A DNA stretch of 21,524 bases from DATDRM01 sp035291705. Its GTDB lineage: Bacteria > Chloroflexota > Anaerolineae > Anaerolineales > UBA4823. The notes below the pieces were generated by a model that saw only the letters and a program-made list of their open reading frames with translations, did not search any database and was not told the DNA's origin. The position numbers and the translations under genes were made by a program. Each line of letters begins with the position of its first letter. Positions within the stretch are counted from its first letter, which is position 1. The DNA lies in assembly GCA_035291705.1 (NCBI GenBank), contig DATDRM010000068.1, positions 1 through 21,524 on the forward strand, read 5' to 3'. Positions 20,239-21,524 of this stretch are shown here, piece by piece.

Positions 20239-21524
20239 ATGGTGACTAACTTAAGCGGCTGGCTGAGAACACTTAGCAGCGCCACCGGTTTTGCTCTGGC
20301 CGGGCCGGGCGGAGCACTCGTCGGCCATTTGGCCGGTGGGCTGCTGGCGACCCTCCTACCGGGGACCTCAGGCTTCATGGGGGAGGTGATCAGCCGCTTC
20401 TCCACCAAGGCCATCGAGCTGTCCGGCACAGCTCTGGCCGAGCGATTAACTTCAAAAGAAAAACAGCGCATCAACCATGACCTGCAGGCTGCCTTCCGCG
20501 ACGCCTTTACGCAGGCGCTTTACGATCTGGGTGGGGTACGCTGTTTTCCAGCCCATTGGGCGCCGAAGAAGCGCGACGTGCCTTCCGGTGCCGTTTACCC
20601 GTCGACGCCACAGGGCGACCTGCTCTGGCGGGGGGGAAACCCGCTGGCTGAACAGGTTTGCGACTGCCTGCAAAAGATGGAGCGCGCCGTGGTGGAGGGC
20701 AGGCTGCTCCCCCTGGACCCACCCCGCAACCAGCCAGCTGCTGGCGTCCAGCGCTACCTGGAGGCCGAGACCTTCGAATCGCTCAATACAGCTTTCTTCG
20801 ACGACGTGCTCTCTCCCTACCTGGCCGCCTTCAGCTCCCTGATCAGGGAAATCCCGGACTTCGAAGCCCATCTCCGCCGCAACTTGCTCGATCGCACCCT
20901 GGTGCACCTGGGGGAGCTGCTCAAGGCGCGCACCCCGGCCTGGAGAGCTTACAATCGAATGATCCTGGAGACGCTGCGCAGCGAAGTCAGGCAGGTCGAG
21001 AGTGGCCAGAGTGAAATCGCAGACCGCCTGGACACGTTGCTCGATCGCTCTAACCCGGCTCGCATGGAGCAACTGGCAACCGGCATGGCCGATCTGCTGT
21101 CAGCCACCGGCCAGCTGGAGAAGCGCGTCGACGAGGGGTTCGATTCGATGCTGGCGCGCCTGGCTCAACAGCATCAAGAGCTTCTGGCGCGCTTTGACGT
21201 GCTGATCGCCACCAGCGGGCGTATCGAAAGCAAAGTTGACCGCGTGCTGCGGATGCTGGAAGGCGGCCGCTATGTCATTGAAGGCACACCATCCGTATCG
21301 ATCGACGCGCCCCCCGCACCCGGCGAGCCACCGTTTAAGGGATTGCAGTTTTTCGATGAACCTGACGCCGATCTGTTCTTCGGCCGCGAGCTGCTCACCG
21401 CCAAACTGGTCGCCCGGATCGGAGAAATACTTTCCCTGCCCCCTGCAGAGGCAGACCAGGTTGGGCTGCAATTCCTGGCCGTGGTCGGCGCCTCGGGCAG
21501 TGGGAAATCATCGTTGGTGCGCGC
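20239..21524 (+). CDS. nSTAND1-type NTPase, N-terminal 428 residues, cut by the right edge
   Basis: The frame opens at ATG 20239 with CGGAGG at 20225-20230 and is still open at the end of the window. Residues 13-45 are Gly/Ala/Leu-rich and hydrophobic (FALAGPGGALVGHLAGGLLATLL). Residues about 50-240 are a helical region I do not recognise. Residues about 245-345 have heptad-like coiled-coil character. From 365, PFKGLQFFDEPDADLFFGRE is the hallmark opening of novel-STAND NTPase 1 domains, and the Walker A motif GASGSGKSS follows at 417-425. Such proteins usually end in WD40 or TPR repeats and act as ligand-triggered switches, some in antiphage defence. The C-terminal sensor lies outside the window, so the role is open. 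Confidence 0.85.
   Translation, partial: MVTNLSGWLRTLSSATGFALAGPGGALVGHLAGGLLATLLPGTSGFMGEVISRFSTKAIELSGTALAERLTSKEKQRINHDLQAAFRDAFTQALYDLGGVRCFPAHWAPKKRDVPSGAVYPSTPQGDLLWRGGNPLAEQVCDCLQKMERAVVEGRLLPLDPPRNQPAAGVQRYLEAETFESLNTAFFDDVLSPYLAAFSSLIREIPDFEAHLRRNLLDRTLVHLGELLKARTPAWRAYNRMILETLRSEVRQVESGQSEIADRLDTLLDRSNPARMEQLATGMADLLSATGQLEKRVDEGFDSMLARLAQQHQELLARFDVLIATSGRIESKVDRVLRMLEGGRYVIEGTPSVSIDAPPAPGEPPFKGLQFFDEPDADLFFGRELLTAKLVARIGEILSLPPAEADQVGLQFLAVVGASGSGKSSLVR

Noticed and set aside
20452..21072. 206-codon open frame on the minus strand
   Set aside because: It lies opposite the nSTAND gene, whose plus-strand frame has a ribosome-binding site, a Walker A motif and a family signature.
1..21524. 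CRISPR array, tRNA, rRNA, transposase or insertion sequence
   Set aside because: No regularly spaced identical repeats, no cloverleaf or rRNA core sequence, and no transposase motif were seen on reading.

Overview
The window looks like chromosome from a GC-rich anaerobic bacterium, most likely a Chloroflexota (Anaerolineae-like) organism. This is inferred from the mixture of heterodisulfide-reductase (Hdr) modules, a DUF355/adenosine-specific kinase, a MUG glycosylase and an nSTAND1-type NTPase. No rRNA, tRNA or other taxonomic marker is present.

Region 1 (left edge to about 15.4 kb) is one long run of twelve plus-strand genes with short gaps or overlaps. In order: a tandem HdrA protein cut by the left edge; MvhD; a first FrhB/FdhB-like iron-sulfur flavoprotein; an HdrA with a GltD/NfnB-type NAD(P)H module inserted; a fused HdrC-HdrB; a second complete-length HdrA; a second FrhB-like protein; a small HdrC-like dicluster ferredoxin; a fumarate-reductase-type [2Fe-2S]/2x[4Fe-4S] subunit; a divergent acyl-CoA dehydrogenase; a third FrhB-like protein; and a fumarate-reductase/NadB-type flavoprotein. 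By motif counting these proteins carry about two dozen Fe-S clusters and many flavins, and none has a membrane segment. The simplest reading is a cytosolic, flavin-based electron-bifurcating or confurcating super-complex. It would link NAD(P)H (GltD module), ferredoxin (HdrA), a thiol/disulfide or other HdrB substrate, and a fumarate/acyl-CoA-type redox couple. The combination is the most unusual thing here; the substrates are not deducible from sequence.

Region 2 (15.4-17.8 kb): a DUF355 adenosine-specific kinase homologue follows the operon. Then comes a visibly AT-richer island with a toxin-antitoxin pair whose PIN toxin is broken by an in-frame TAG, and then a zinc alcohol dehydrogenase.

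Region 3 (17.8-19.4 kb): two minus-strand genes, a NagB-family protein with altered active-site residues and an unrecognised 98-residue protein, followed by a low-complexity intergenic region.

Region 4 (19.4 kb to right edge): a mug gene and, truncated by the right edge, the N-terminal 428 residues of an nSTAND1 NTPase with a coiled-coil region, ending just after its Walker A motif.
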